DNA of 64,000 nucleotides from Lamellibrachia satsuma (GCA_033239005.1 BSQZ01000053.1:1342001-1406000); one strand, 5' to 3'. Positions 11,791 to 24,830 are shown, counted from the stretch's first letter. Numbers and translations: made by a program. Notes: generated by a model not told the origin, from the sequence alone.

Positions 11791-12369
11791 TTAACAGAAT
11801 TCTTGCAATGGTGACTGCTAGTGCTGTGCTTTATATAATGGTGGAAACATGGTAAGGGAGAAATGTTCTGTCTGGCCTAGATTTAGAAACTATAGCCACA
11901 TCCATTCTTTAATCAATTGGGAACAGGCTGCTATTTACTTTTCTCTACTGTGGCAGTGTTAGCAATGGATTTACCTGTCTGGTGAAAAGTCACGCAGGAA
12001 ATTGTGTGAAAATTGCACACGTTGGTGGGTGTTATTTCACTGACGTTTAGGAAAATTCTAGTAATGAGTTCTTCTGTCATTCATGTGTTCATGTGCTGCT
12101 AATGAGATGGCAGAAATTAAAATAAATATATATATATACACCTTCATATGTGTTCATTTCCTTGCTCAACATTTTTTTTTCAGGTTACAAATGATCCTTT
12201 AAATAGGATACCATTTCAAAATCACTGGCATTTGATACACATTTAATAAATGCAGGAGTAAAATAGGCATCTGTCCCCAGTTATTGTGCCACGACACAGC
12301 TATGCTGTTTAGCTGCTGTTGTTGTTAGGCCAAAAGATAGTCAACATCTTTGTAGAATTACGGAGAAAG

Positions 12370-12439
12370 AGTGAGGGAATATCACTTTATTATATACGTA
12401 CATGCATGTACGTATATAATAAAGTGATATTCCCTCACT
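12370..12439. repeat. Perfect 70-bp palindrome
   Basis: The left arm, 12370-12404, starts AGTGAGGGAATATCACTTTA. The right arm, 12405-12439, is its exact reverse complement over 35 bp with no spacer; the centre is CATG|CATG. The bases just outside (G at 12369, A at 12440) no longer pair. It could be a palindromic MITE or transposon end pair, a replication fold-back duplication, or an assembly artefact. Confidence 0.97.
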
Positions 12440-13914
12440 AGTACATTTGTTAAATTAAGCAAACTACTAAATGCTTTACCTTAGCAGGCATGGATCAATA
12501 ATAGATGATCAACAAATTATTGCAAATGACCAATTGCTGAACAGTGAACAGATAGTAAGATAGCTTCAATCAGTCATGGATCAGACCATTGTGGCTCATT
12601 GTGGTAGAAATGTATGCTCAATTTTGTAGGCGTATTATGGAGTAACTACCATGAAATGTCAAATTCTCCACCCCCTCCAGTGTTGTCGATGTGCCTTCCC
12701 CTTCCACTGCTGAATAACAGGTTTGTCCGTGTGGGTGTGTGTGTGTAAATATTTTGCCATGTTCAGTTAGTCTATTATAAGCTCAAACAAGATCATGATG
12801 TGAAAGTCAGCCCCTGCCAAAATTCAGTATTTCTGAAATATTTCCCATGAAGTGCTGCGCGATGATAAAGTCATGATGGTTTTCATTGCGGTAACCATGG
12901 AAACCACATGGTCAACTAAGTGTGTATCAAATGCTAGGTAGATTGATAGCTAGGTTGCAAAGGACCACTGTGACTAGTCACTAGTGATGGACATTTTACG
13001 TGATTGTACTGGCATTCCTTGATGGTTAGACCATATTTATTTTGTGGGAACTTTCTGTGCTAGATGGACAGTGAATAAACAGGTGTGCTTGTCACACTGA
13101 TGTCCACCTGTATTTATGAATGCTCCTCAAAAGCCTTTCTCATCAGAAGTGTTATTTTTGGCATCTCCCTGGCAACAAATTACAATTTGTTTTCATTGAC
13201 AACAGTGTTAACATAAAAACATTTTTGAATTTTTGGAAAATCAGGAATGTTAATAATACATCTTTCATGAACTTGCTTGCGAAACAAATAATTGTATAAG
13301 TCTATCATTTTATCACCTGTGAATCAACATATAGGGTCCATGTGGTGATCAAAACAAGTAAATTATGTTGTCCGTATTGTGTTACAAATAAACGCCCCAT
13401 TACATAAAAATATTATGTTTATGTTCTCTGAGGAAAAATTGGTGTATTCTCAAAGTCACAGCTGATTCATTCAACTGCCATGAATGCTGAGGTGAGATAG
13501 TGGCCCATGCCCCACGTACAGTTAAACACCCTTGCCAAATTTCACCCTCAGGGCAGACTGGAGATACTAGACCCTAGAGGATATTTCTAGCAGTCTGCCA
13601 TGATTAATTGCCGTTGCCACAGGCTGTACTGTGGCAGCAGCTGGCATTTCTAGGAAGCCAGCCCAGGTAGCGTGTGGCGCAGGCAGGCAGCACAGAGGCT
13701 GCTCCGTTGAGATGAGACCAGCCACATGAATGGGTGTCTGCCTTCCATACATGGGGTTCCCTTTCTCCTTCCCTGCCTGCCTTGGCTCCTTCAGCTTCCC
13801 GCTAGGCTAGGCAATGTGTCACTGCTCCTGGAAAGAAACACGCCTCACCTTGTCCACTTGGGGAAGGAGGCCCAAAAGGAATGCTAATTCAGTAGCACAT
13901 GAAAGTAGGAATAG

Positions 13915-14082
13915 ACATATCCGTGTAAAACAACTGAAAAGTGGTGCCAACTGTTTAACACCAGATGGTGACACTTTTCAGTTGTTCCACACTAGTCACA
14001 TTACAATAATTATGGATCCTGCTAATTAAAACGGGGGTGTATGTTAATTAGGGCATGTACACTTAATAGGTCGAATACGATA
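13915..14082 (+). mobile_element. MITE-like hairpin repeat M1, copy 1
   Basis: Inverted arms CAACTGAAAAGTG (13931) and CACTTTTCAGTTG (ending about 13985) enclose about 30 bp. Downstream lies a shared tail with ATTATGGATCCTGCT and CACTTAATAGGTC(G/A)AATACG. A second copy lies at 33840-33995. Confidence 0.75.
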
Positions 14083-14357
14083 AGTATAAGTGTGCCTATA
14101 CAAAATTTTAGATGTTACTTGCACAAAAACACATTGAATTTAAGATTCACTGAAATAGCTTCTGAGCTTGGGTTTCCTGAGGATTTTAGTGCAGTAGAAA
14201 TGTATTTATTGTATGGTATAGTATCAGTTGTAGTTAAATCTGCTTACAACAAGAAGGGGAAATAGATATTAAAATGTTTCATGCTAAAGAACATGCAGAC
14301 ATGCACAAATATACATACATGCGCACGCATGCGCACACGCATGCACATGTGTTCATA

Positions 14358-14588
14358 TGCTAAGCTAGCAATATCAGTGGCCATTTGGGCCATAGGCCAC
14401 ATGGCATCGGATTTGGCTAAACAAAAGTTGCCCATTTGAGCCAATTTGGTCACCAGCATTTTCGTTGAAAAGCATGCAGAATACATTAGCGTTAATTTGT
14501 CTAAAGCAATTTGTATTTGTCTAAAAAAAATTGGGGGCTCAAGCCAAAATGGCTAAGCAGTTTACAACATTAGAGCTAGCCCAGATAT
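14358..14588 (+). mobile_element. Interspersed element M2, copy 1
   Basis: Homologous to 38318-38572: both hold GTGGCCATTTGGGCCATAGG, CATCGGATTTGGCTAAACAA, AAGTTGCCCA and a terminal GCCAAAATGGCTAA. The outer ends carry weak inverted repeats around GGGCTAGC / GCTAGCCC. It is probably a short non-autonomous DNA transposon. Confidence 0.7.
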
Positions 14589-14735
14589 GTATGCACACAC
14601 GTGCATGCATGCCCGCATGCACACAATAAAATTATAAATAAGATGATATATATAACCCTTTGGTGCATAGCAATTGGTATGTGTGATAATGTACATATCT
14701 AGCAGTTATATTGTTGAATATTTAAATATAAGATA

Positions 14736-14970
14736 GCACAACTGAGTTCACCAAGCCACACTTCTTCAGTAGTATTTTGGAGGACCCAATTTCTAGGTAA
14801 TGTTCCACAAATTTAGCTACTTCCTTGACATATGTTGTTGTTGGATGTTCCTCGTAGACCCTGTCGTCTATTTCTGTGTGCTTTAATAGTTGTGCATCCC
14901 ATGGTGAAAGGATTGGACTGGGATGCCTTCCCCTGATCCTCTCTTCGGCATGCTGTTTATTTCCAGCCGG
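14736..14970 (-). pseudogene. Possible degraded coding remnant, family unknown
   Basis: The minus-strand frame is open for roughly 70-80 codons with protein-like composition, including WDAQLLKHTEIDDRVYEEHP and, further on, VKEVAKFVEHYLEIG. There is no start codon and stops lie upstream. I do not recognise the family. It could be a mobile-element ORF fragment, a processed pseudogene piece or chance. Confidence 0.35.
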
Positions 14971-15329
14971 ATGTGCTTATGCTTAATTCGCAAGGCGTAT
15001 ATATTTACCACGGCTGCCACACGGCAATATTCTATCAGCTTACCTCGTTATAATATATCTCTGGCTGTATGTTAGACTGGCTGCCAGCCGACTTGTGAAC
15101 GCGTTGACGGCCTTTTTGCTGCTGGAGATAGTGGAAAAATGTCGGTACCATATGCTGTTGGCATCGTAAACTTCTCGTCTAATTTTGTCTCAACCACATC
15201 CCTCTCAAGCGTCCCTCGACGGCACTATAAACAAACAACATGAATACTGTAGTTATTTACACTTACAAAATAACTAAATCTGGACAACAACATGTTAATC
15301 CATAATAATAAATAATAATAAAATATGAT

Positions 15330-15385
15330 ATTTATGTAGCGCCATAATCACCTAGTGCTCTATGGCGTTGTACAATAGTCTAAAA
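15330..15385 (+). mobile_element. SINE tail fragment
   Basis: The sequence TTATGTAGCGCCATAATCAC followed by GTGCTCTATGGCGTTGTACA matches the conserved 'tatagcgc...gctctaagcgctttaca' type block also found in the S1 SINE copies at 11468 and 21916. Confidence 0.55.
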
Positions 15386-15903
15386 ATTAATATATATGTA
15401 AAAACATATTAATACACTATGATACAACTAAAAATGTACATGGAATTGAATAGCTAAAATAATAAATTAAGTCCATCCATTGTATTGTTCATGATTATTA
15501 AAAAAAAATTGTCTGAATTTAAATCTTCTATCCTGTGATTTTGTCATTCCATATTGGTTTAGCTGCTCTTCTTGAAGATTCCTTAGAATGTTGACTTATA
15601 ATTTCCAAACTTGATGAATTACACTTGAAAGTTGCCAGATCTGGTGCCATTTGATCAATCTGTTTTGAAGACTGCTCTGCATTCCAAACAGTACACCAGT
15701 GACGTAATACAAATAGATTTTTGATGACACACACCCGCAGGTGCACACACACTTGCATGATGCGAAACAGAATGCATTCACAAATGAGTAATATCACACT
15801 ACATTGCAGAATTGTATTAAAAACTTCACAATTTACACAGTCGTGTTACTAGTCATCTTTCATCTCTATATATATTTCGAAAATAAATGTTTTCCATTTG
15901 AAA

Positions 15904-15905
<2 letters not shown>

Positions 15906-15934
<29 letters not shown>
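15906..15934 (+). repeat. (TA)n microsatellite
   Basis: About fourteen TA units. Confidence 0.95.
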
Positions 15935-15937
<3 letters not shown>

Positions 15938-16644
15938 GAAGACAGGTATATAAATATGACGTATAAAGACTGCTTTATGGTAATTATTGATAGACCAATA
16001 AATTATCCAGTGAAAATCTCTGTGTATTCCATTTAGAAATGCATTTATTATAAAGGCTATGAATATTATTACTAGTTTTCAGATTGTTCTGGTAAATCTT
16101 GTGACCAGTATAACTTTAAATACAGTAGAATCCACTTATTGAAGCATTCCCCCTTAATGTTGCGATATAATGCATACACGTTAAGTTTCAGAAATGCAAA
16201 TGCAGGAGATTTATACGTAAATTGGATGGGCTCGAGATATTAGAGAATTATATTATATTATATTAACACTATATCAGCTTTAGTTCCAACTATACTGCAT
16301 ATTTATGTGCTATTAAATTGTAATAATAAACATTTTGGCAGTACACAAATTCTTTGTGGACTACCAGATAGTAAAATATATAACATGGTTACAATGCTCT
16401 GATGGTATACAACATTTGTTTCAACTCCTGAAATATAATACAGTATGACAAAAATCCCCTACCTTACAGGCAGTAGCCTACATATTTGATTACACTTAAG
16501 CAACTAACATAATATTTACTGGCAGGGCTAGAACTGAAGCATTTTGTTTTTCTTCAACGTTTGTGATCCTGGGTGAGGAAGTAATTTTTTATGAAAACCT
16601 TTTCGTTATGTCTTCATTCATAATGTGCTCCAGTTATCAAATAT

Positions 16645-16675
16645 ATTTAGACGAATGATTCCCCATTATCTTCCA

Positions 16676-16710
<35 letters not shown>

Positions 16711-16806
16711 TGAAATAAAACTTGTATGTAATGGAAATGTATTGATGGGCAATATTTGAACTCGATGTGCACGTGTGAAAGATAATGGGGGATCATTCGT
16801 CTAAAG
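16645..16806. mobile_element. MITE with ~27-bp terminal inverted repeats
   Basis: TTTAGACGAATGATTCCCCA at 16646 pairs with its reverse complement ending CATTCGTCTAAA at 16804, with about two mismatches over 27-29 bp. The interior is a (TA)n run (16678-16706) plus about 70 bp of unique sequence. No clear target duplication or ORF. Confidence 0.85.
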
Positions 16807-18832
16807 CGTATAAATAACTTCAACAACAGGCAAAGCACAAGGATACTGTTTAGCTAAGTTTCCCTTGTCCACTCTGCACATAACCTGATTGAACTAACCC
16901 CTGCTGTTGTTGAGGGTGTGAGTAAAGGGAGGGATTGACGATCTTTTGTTATGCCACACTAAAATATGTTTGGTTTCATCAGAAATCCGGGAGATTTGTT
17001 CTCCCGTCTGGGAGAACAGGAGATTTGATAGATTTCTGGGATTCTCCTGGCAAATCCGGGAGACTTAACATGTATAATAATGGAAAAATGTAGCTGAGAC
17101 ATTGGGTATGTGTTAAGGAAATGTTTTCAGATTGTTCTAATTAAATTAATTCACTGCAGTCAATCGATTGAATAAAAGGACTTTGAAAATATTGAGCACT
17201 GAAGATTTTGTATGTCAATAGACAAAAAGCATTCCTTGTAAGAAGGGTAATTGGTTTATTGGTCAAAATTAATGTTTTCACAACTGTGCATCACTTGAAT
17301 GAATGTTCAAACAGACAACAGCATTTGAATTAAAAATATTGTCAGTTGACACTAATTACCTCAGTAGCCTGTTGGTGTTAATTAACGCTGAATCTGTAGC
17401 ATCACACTCCAAATAGGGATTGGATTAGCATGGATTATGCAAGAGGCTTGATTATGTTGATGGAATGACTGGTTGTTACTGATGAATTATGCAATATTCT
17501 GAATATGAGACTTGGTTCACAATCACAGTGATTTATTATGATTGTGTTCAGGGCTTAAAACAGGTATAAAAACTGATTTTTATTGGAAAATCATGTTGTA
17601 TTGTATGAACTACAATGAAACATTATTTAAGGTCACACTCAGGACTGCGCCATAGTGACTGGAATACACTGTAGCGAGGTGACCATATTAGGACTAAAAG
17701 TGTCCTATACTTTATTGTTATGGAAATAATTTGGGACTTTCCCCGGATGACCATAAAGACGAGGTGGTTGTATTACAGATTAACTGAGGTATCTATTGTA
17801 CCTTCTTGATTATCCAGATTTGTTTTAATGAACCATAATAAAAAATATTTGACTATGCATTCATATACATATTTTGTTTTATATAATTTATTATTTTTAT
17901 TTAATTATAGTAATTCCATACACGTGTTTACTCATATTTAAATTTCCAACCTGAAAAGTACACAGTTGTATTCATATTTATAAATGTAATTTCCCTTTCT
18001 CAGGTACAATCTTGTATCTTAGCATTAATCAAGACTTTGTAATTGAGCCCTGGCCATTGCTGTTGGATCATGTGCTCATTAGTAGATTATGAGTGGTCTA
18101 TGTACTACTTGATCGGCTTCAGATTGTGGCAGCTATGGGAATCTCACCACAAAAGGTCGTCTAGGACAATTCGATTACTGAAGATACACAGGCACTAACT
18201 CAATTTACAAACATTGCCGTGAAACGGGTGCATGACGATTGCATTTATTTATCGCTGATACCCTTGCACGCATTTCATGGTGCGCCATCGTGGAAAATCT
18301 CATTTTACTGCAATGGCCCCAAGCACAAAGAAGTATGGGAAATTTGATTTGTGCCAACGGCAAGATATGGAAAGATTCGTTGCTGTGGTAACCGACTCAT
18401 CTTCAAAGCAATCACTGAACTATACGAACGTTCTACTATGCCGTAGTTCTTCGTATGTCAACAAACCGCATCTGAACAGACCCAATATGTTGCCACCACT
18501 TTTATTTATGACTTTGATATTGTTTTACAATAATTACCCTGGTCCATTATTTCTGGAACTTATTCACCTGTGTCATTCAGAAATAATATACAGTATAAAA
18601 ACTGTGCGTAGCAAGATAAGTACTGAGAAATTTTAGATTTTTTGTTAACGAACATGAATATGAATACAAATACTTTTGTTTCATTATTCGTAGAAACACT
18701 GATGGAAAGCAGTAGTATTATAATTATACATTATAATATTTTTATGTAATGTAAAAATATGAAAATACTAAAATATATACAGCTGTATATTGTTAAATAA
18801 TGGAGAATACTAATAGCATACACCAGGTGTAC

Positions 18833-19234
18833 ATGTATGTATGTACAGGGTGTGTGTATGTATGTACAGGGTGTGTGTATGCATGTACAGGGTGTGTGTA
18901 TGTACAGGGTGTGTGTATGTACAGGATGTGTGTATGTATGTACAGGGTGTGTGTATGTACAGGGTGTGTGTATGTACAGGATGTGTGTATGTATGTACAG
19001 GGTGTGTGTGTATGTATGTATGTATGTACAGGGTGTATGTATGTATGTACAGGGTGTGTGTATGTATGTACAGGGTGTGTGTGTGTATGTATGTACAGGG
19101 TGTGTGTATGTATGTACAGGGTGTGTATGTGCAGGGTGTGTGTATGTATGTACAGGGTGTTTGTATGTATGTACAGGGTGTTTGTTATGTATGTACAGGG
19201 TGTGTGTATGTATGTACAGGGTGTTTGTAGGTAT
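18833..19234 (+). repeat. GTACAGGGTGTGTGTATGTAT minisatellite
   Basis: About twenty copies of a 17- to 25-bp unit containing GTACAGGGTGTGTGTATGT, with length variation from extra GTAT or GTGT. Long forward ORFs reading Cys-Thr-Gly-Cys-Val-Tyr patterns across it are artefacts. Confidence 0.95.
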
Positions 19235-20444
19235 GGGTCTTTTCGATTCTGGGGAGATTTTGGCGGTTCAGTTTATAATTCACCTGATATGAATGTCGGA
19301 GTAAAGGACATTATAAATATAATTGTGTCATCATTTGATATAATGTAATATGTTAGATATAGTTGAGACAAAATTGTGCACGTCAAAGTAACATTATTTT
19401 TGTGACGATTCAATTAAGCTGTAATTGATAAAAAGATGCCAAAATGGGACGTTGAAAAGTGCACTACATTCCAGTTAGAATAAAGCATTAAAAGATAGAT
19501 GAAACAAGCGGTCTAACAGTGAAACAGTATGATCAAGGTATAGTCAATAACTCTAAATCAAGATATTGATATTTCACAAAGGAGTGACAGGATACAAGAC
19601 TAGCAAAACCATGGTAACTGTCGTTACTGTTGGTGTTCTTGAGCGTAACGACTGTTATCAGGATTGGCAACCAGTGAATGTAAAGTCCTGACCTTTCATG
19701 TTTATTTTTCTTTTGAAGTACAGCGTCTGATCATTCTTTTGATAGCATTGTAATTCAGACTGTTATAATGGGATATGCTTAAATTAAATCAAATTTAATA
19801 TTATTTGCATGGTGTTCTGAATGTCACAACCGTTTCTTTTACATTAATCTAACTTTTTCTCCTCAAACGTTGAGGTAAATGTATGGGAGTTAAAAAAAAA
19901 ATCTATGCAATCATTCCAGTGGCTATGCAAATTCCTCCATGAAAGTTAGCGCATAAATTTGTCGAGTGCAATGAAGTTTGGTGTCCACTCCTTCCCTCCT
20001 TTGCCTGTCGTAATGACTGTTACATTCTTTTCTATGTCGTGCGTAAATCATCGAAAATCAGATTAAATTTTTAGCAATCGGACATCAACAATGATTGATA
20101 TTGTAATGTAAGATGCTCATTTATGCTAGTATAGTGACTTATGTTAGTTTCATGGATGATTTATGCCAGTTCCCATCAGTTGTGGTGAATTGGTTTTGCG
20201 TCCTTCGTGACAAACGTGTTGATGTTGCCTTGTTGTCGTCTCTTTCATGCGACCAACTTTCTTATTTAAAACTCCATGAAGGCAAATTGGACCAACGCTT
20301 GATTTACGTTCTATTTTATCACATAATTGATACGTTTTCTTTCTGAACTCATGTATCGCCCAAATGTCATGACCGTTATTTAGGACACGATAATCACCGC
20401 GTCCGCATAAAGACCGTTCCTTATTTTTTAAAACACAGACAGTG

Positions 20445-20620
20445 GGATGCGCTAGTGTATTGGTTAGAGCATCCGACTCTCAATATAGAGTGAACCTAGG
20501 TTCAAACTCTATTTGCAAGTTGCTTCTGCCCATTATGTGCATTAGAGGACCAGGAACATGTCCCAGCCTGCACTTCTCTGGTAGCTGGGATAACTAGTCC
20601 ATGTTACCTTTGATTTAACG
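20445..20620 (+). mobile_element. tRNA-derived SINE S1, + orientation
   Basis: The head resembles a tRNA gene: ATTGGTTAGAGCATCCGACT, then TCTCAAT, then a B-box-like AGGTTCAAACTC. The same head, inverted, ends the copies at 11468-11790 and 21916-22240. It does not fold into a complete tRNA. Confidence 0.7.
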
Positions 20621-21095
20621 TTTACTTTAATTGTAAGTTATGTTAATTTGTATTTTAATTCATTACATGTACTTTGCTTTTTTTATTTTGATCTTCGTAA
20701 AATCTGAAACATGGAACACAGTTTAAAATGTAAGAAATGATGACTCAACAAATGACAACAGATATTTGATGTTCCCGTCACTGGGGTAATGCATCGCAGT
20801 GTCTTTTTTATACGTTTGTTTAACATAGCAAGATTGCATGAAAGAAACTATTATTATACAATTTGTGTCACGTTTCAAAAGAACATTCTATCAGATGTTT
20901 TCTAAAAGTGTTTAATAGGACACCAAGTAATAACTGTTACATAATGCAGGACATGTATTATAATGCAATCTTTTTCCTGTTTCCTGTTGTTATGAGGTTG
21001 TTGAAGAATCAAATCAAGCTATAACCTGTTCGTTTTATTGAATTAAAATTTTGAACTTCTTTGTCCCACTTTTGTGCACCAGTATCAAAAACACA

Positions 21096-21172
21096 TGCAC
21101 GCACGCACGCGCGCAAGCACGCACGCACGCATGCACGCACGCACACAATAAACTTGAACAATCTGAGAATAT

Positions 21173-21217
<45 letters not shown>
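21096..21217 (+). repeat. CACG and (CA)(TA) microsatellites
   Basis: (GCAC/GCGC)n at about 21096-21146 and (AC)n-(AT)n at about 21171-21217. Confidence 0.95.
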
Positions 21218-21218
<1 letters not shown>

Positions 21219-21915
21219 CTTTGACTGGTAGCTCTATACCTGAAAATGTCAGCGCAGTAGAATTTGTTGTCCATTCCAATAAACATTAATGATCAGAGAT
21301 GGTCCCTTAGCGGTGAAGTTGGCCTGTCAGTATCCCTTAGTGTCTTTCTGCTGAACATTGACCACTGTAGTGGCGACTTCGTCCGGCTGCTCTCAGTCGC
21401 GGAAATTTCTCTAGAGGAGTGGTAAATTGAAGACTGAATTGAACATGACCTTTTCCTCACATGCTATTCCCAATGTGACCAAGATATTATTGCGATCTGC
21501 TCCCACATCACAGATAGAGAATAGTGACAACAAATCTAGGCAACAGATGTTGTGAAGGATGATTGGTGTAAATCGTTAACTTGTTCTTCTGAATTACTTA
21601 ACGTATCATGAAAAGACAATAATTATTAGTTAGATATTAGTTAGTTATTCATAGTTCAAGTGATAACAATGCTTGTGTTTAAGGATAATCGTTCCCATCT
21701 GCAGGTACCAGTGTCTGTATCACAGAAAAGTTGGACATTCTAAAGGTTTTTAAAAATAAGATAATTTGTAATGGTCAGTAAATTAACCTTGTTGATTATA
21801 GTTTATTATTTTGAATCTTAGGCAAGATAGTTATGGTCACTGGGAACAGAAACGTGAATATTGTAAAACTTGCTTGAGACTCTAAACGGATTTTAGGGAA
21901 TGACATAAAAGTTAA

Positions 21916-22240
21916 GTTCTTTTATAGTGCACTACCAAATCCTACCCAGGACTGCTCAAAGTGCTTTACACTTCACCCCTTGGCAGACCTGTTCATTCCA
22001 AGGCCATTTCAACTTCTCTGGCAAGCATTCAGCCAAGCTGCAATTACTGTGCAAATACTATTCGTTCACATATCCACCACTGTATCTATTGCCAGGTACT
22101 CATTTATACAGCTGAGTGAACTGTGGCAAAGTGGGGTGATCAAACTTGCCAAAGGTTCGAAGTGACCACAGTGGGATTTGAAACCGGGTTTGCTCGATTG
22201 AGAGTCCAGCATTCTAACCAGTACACCATCTCCCCCCACA
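21916..22240 (-). mobile_element. tRNA-derived SINE S1, minus orientation, best preserved copy
   Basis: On the minus strand it begins ATGGTGTACTGGTTAGAATG, CTGGACTCTCAATCGAGC and a B box ACCCGGTTTCAAATCCC, then the body, ending in a tail with AAAGCACTTTGAGCAGT. The order matches the element at 11468-11790. This defines a tRNA-derived SINE family in this genome. Confidence 0.8.
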
Positions 22241-22624
22241 TGTAGCCTATGAGAAATGATAATAAACACAATAACTATATTACCACCTATGCATCTAACT
22301 AAAACACTATGATGTGAAGTTATTGATTTGAAAAAAAATTACATTTATTATTTAGTACTGTCATACAATCAAAAATCATAATAATGGAAATCTCTCTAGT
22401 TAAATCTTCAATGTGGCCCAGTTTTCAGACACTGCCTGGGCATGTCTGCTGCTATGGGCAAGTGTGCTCATCTTGGGATTCTTATCTAAATAAACCAGAT
22501 GGGAGACATAATCTCCTGCCAGGATTCTATCATGTTGATGTACTGGATCTTTGCAGTATAATCAGTTCCTTTTGTTGATGGCACCTGATGTTACATACAG
22601 GCTGTATATGGCACAACATTGGAT

Positions 22625-24482
22625 CTGGTAGAATGACAGTGACAGTGACAATGACTATTTATGTGCCACCTATATATGTGATGTTAATTAAATCTGTCTA
22701 GTGCTATCTATATGCCACATATTAAGGCCTTTTTATCAGCATTTTTAATCAGCAGTGGCCGATTCAAAATGCTTCCCGCTGATTCAGCCAAAATGCGCAA
22801 GTTATTGGCCTCACCCAGCTGAGGAATACCAGAGAAACACCAAAATAAAGACGGCAAACGAAGTTGCGAGAATTTTTTTAGGATATGCCAATTTACTTCA
22901 TAGTTGTGATAGGAAGCAGACAATCCGATTGACAATATAATCTGCCAACATATTCGGATTAATGTGATATTTGGCTGTGAAAGTGAACTTTGGAGGCTTC
23001 GATTTGGAGTGAATTAAGAACGGCATAGATTTTTGCCTGTGAGAGGCCCAGGGCAGTGCCAGTGGCAGTGTGCGTGAAACGTCGGCTTCAAACATAATGT
23101 TACTTTCAACAATTGTAACTGTTTCACAAATAAAATACAAATTTAAATTTAATTCATTACTTTATTTTATTGGTATGCTAGTTATAAGAAATGAATTACA
23201 ATATTTGGTATGGTTTATATTAATTAAATTATTCTAATTTAAGCAATGTTTTAGTTTTATGCGTGAAAACTATGCTCTATTATGCATACTTATAATTAAA
23301 AATATTTTGTTCAGCCAGTTCAAACTCACCTGGGCTGCTTCAAAATACAACTGGGCTAGTTTAAAAAAAATCTGGGCCAGTTCATTTTGTTGCTAATTTC
23401 AGACACTGTAATATGATAATAAACCTGTCTAATACTATCTATATCATATACCATATATATGTGATGATAAACAATGTCATGTTTATTTCTATTTATATGT
23501 CATGATAATAAATATATTATTATTATCTATATACTATATATATGAGATAATAAACATATAACACTATTTAAATGTTATATGTGATGTCACGATAAAGATG
23601 CTGTAACTTGAAACATGGTGCAATTAGTTGCACCAATAATATGTGTGTAATAAATTTTTGGGGTGAATGTAAATAGGCTATGTTGAATACCTATCACATT
23701 TTTTATCAGCTAAATGCAGAAGTGGTTGTAAAAATAGATTTTAGATAAATACCTTAACAAATGAATTGACACATTATATCTGAGAGTCCGAGTGTTAGAT
23801 AATTCAAGTTTAGGTGAAATATGACAACATTTTATTTGTGTTGCCCTTTTTCCTGCTATTTATTGTGTTTGTCAACCCATTCTAAATATACCACACAGTT
23901 GAAACAACTACAATAACTATAATAATTATGATTTAATAAACTTTCTAAAACCAGAATCGTCATCATAGTGTGAATATGATCGCACGGGAGTCATCATAAA
24001 AGCGAGGATGGAAATACAATTTTTAAAAGATACAATCTTTTTTTACAAAAGGTAGTTTCAGATGATTTTTAAGTGATAGGGAACTTGGTTCCAGATTTTA
24101 GACACTTGCTATGTTGAGCTTTGTTCTCGGAACAAAAAGCTGTTGTGAGATAGATGGTCTGAGCTACCAGGTGATATTTGAAAGCTGAAACCCAAAGAAT
24201 AATAGAAGCCACCAATGTCTGTCATATCAGATATTTGTTAGACGATATGTATGATCTTCATACATCTTAGTTATTATAAATAACTTCACTGCTCACAGCT
24301 AGTTGGGCCAATAACTTGCGCGTTTTGGCTGAATCAGCAGGAAGCGTTTTGAATCGGCAGCCGCTGATAAAAATGCTGATAAAAAGGCCTTAATATGTGG
24401 CATATAAATAGCATTAGACAGGTCTAATTAACATCACATATATAGGTGGCACATAAATAGTCATTGTCACTGATTCTACCAG
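22625..24482. mobile_element. 1.86-kb element with ~195-bp inverted repeats
   Basis: The arm 22625-22823 is the reverse complement of 24293-24482 with moderate divergence. Shared blocks include ATGACTATTTATGTGCCACC, CCACATATTAAGGCCTTTTT and GCTGATTCAGCCAAAA. The 1.47-kb interior has no transposase-like ORF; it contains small AT-rich subrepeats around ATATATGTGATGATAAA near 23450-23590. Either a non-autonomous transposon with long TIRs or two inverted copies of a ~195-bp element. No target duplication is evident. Confidence 0.75.
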
Positions 24483-24654
24483 AGCCAGTTTTCAGTGTGT
24501 TTACTCCCAACAGCCCCTTTCTGGGGGTAACATAGGAGTGTGGTGCTTGGTGCGCATAAAAAAGGTGCATATAAATGTGGGAAATAAAAAACTAAATAAA
24601 TGAACAAAAGTAGTGCAATTAAAAAGTGGATTAAAATCAGATATCCCCCTTATA

Positions 24655-24830
24655 GATAAATGAGGTGAGCTGGAGGGGCAAGATAGACAGTGCTCACAGC
24701 TAGTTGGAAGGGGTGAATGGAGGGGAGACTTATTATTTTAGTGGGGACTGGATTCCAGGCTCATATGACTCTAGGATAGAAAGAGTATGCATATGTGTTG
24801 ATGCGTGCTTGAATTTGTATATATTTATCA
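24655..24830 (+). repeat. Interspersed repeat R2, copy 1
   Basis: Shares GAGGTGAGC, a 'gcaaga(t/c)agac' block, GTGCTCACAGC, GAAAGGGGTGA-like and CATATGACTCT-like blocks with 33596-33720. No coding content. Confidence 0.6.

Noticed and set aside
18800..19348. Cys-Thr-Gly-Cys repeat ORFs (up to 182 codons)
   Set aside because: Overlapping frames across a GTACAGGGTGTGTGTAT array; simple-sequence artefact.
20451..20520. Possible tRNA gene
   Set aside because: Has box-like elements but no complete cloverleaf, and the same head occurs in other SINE copies.
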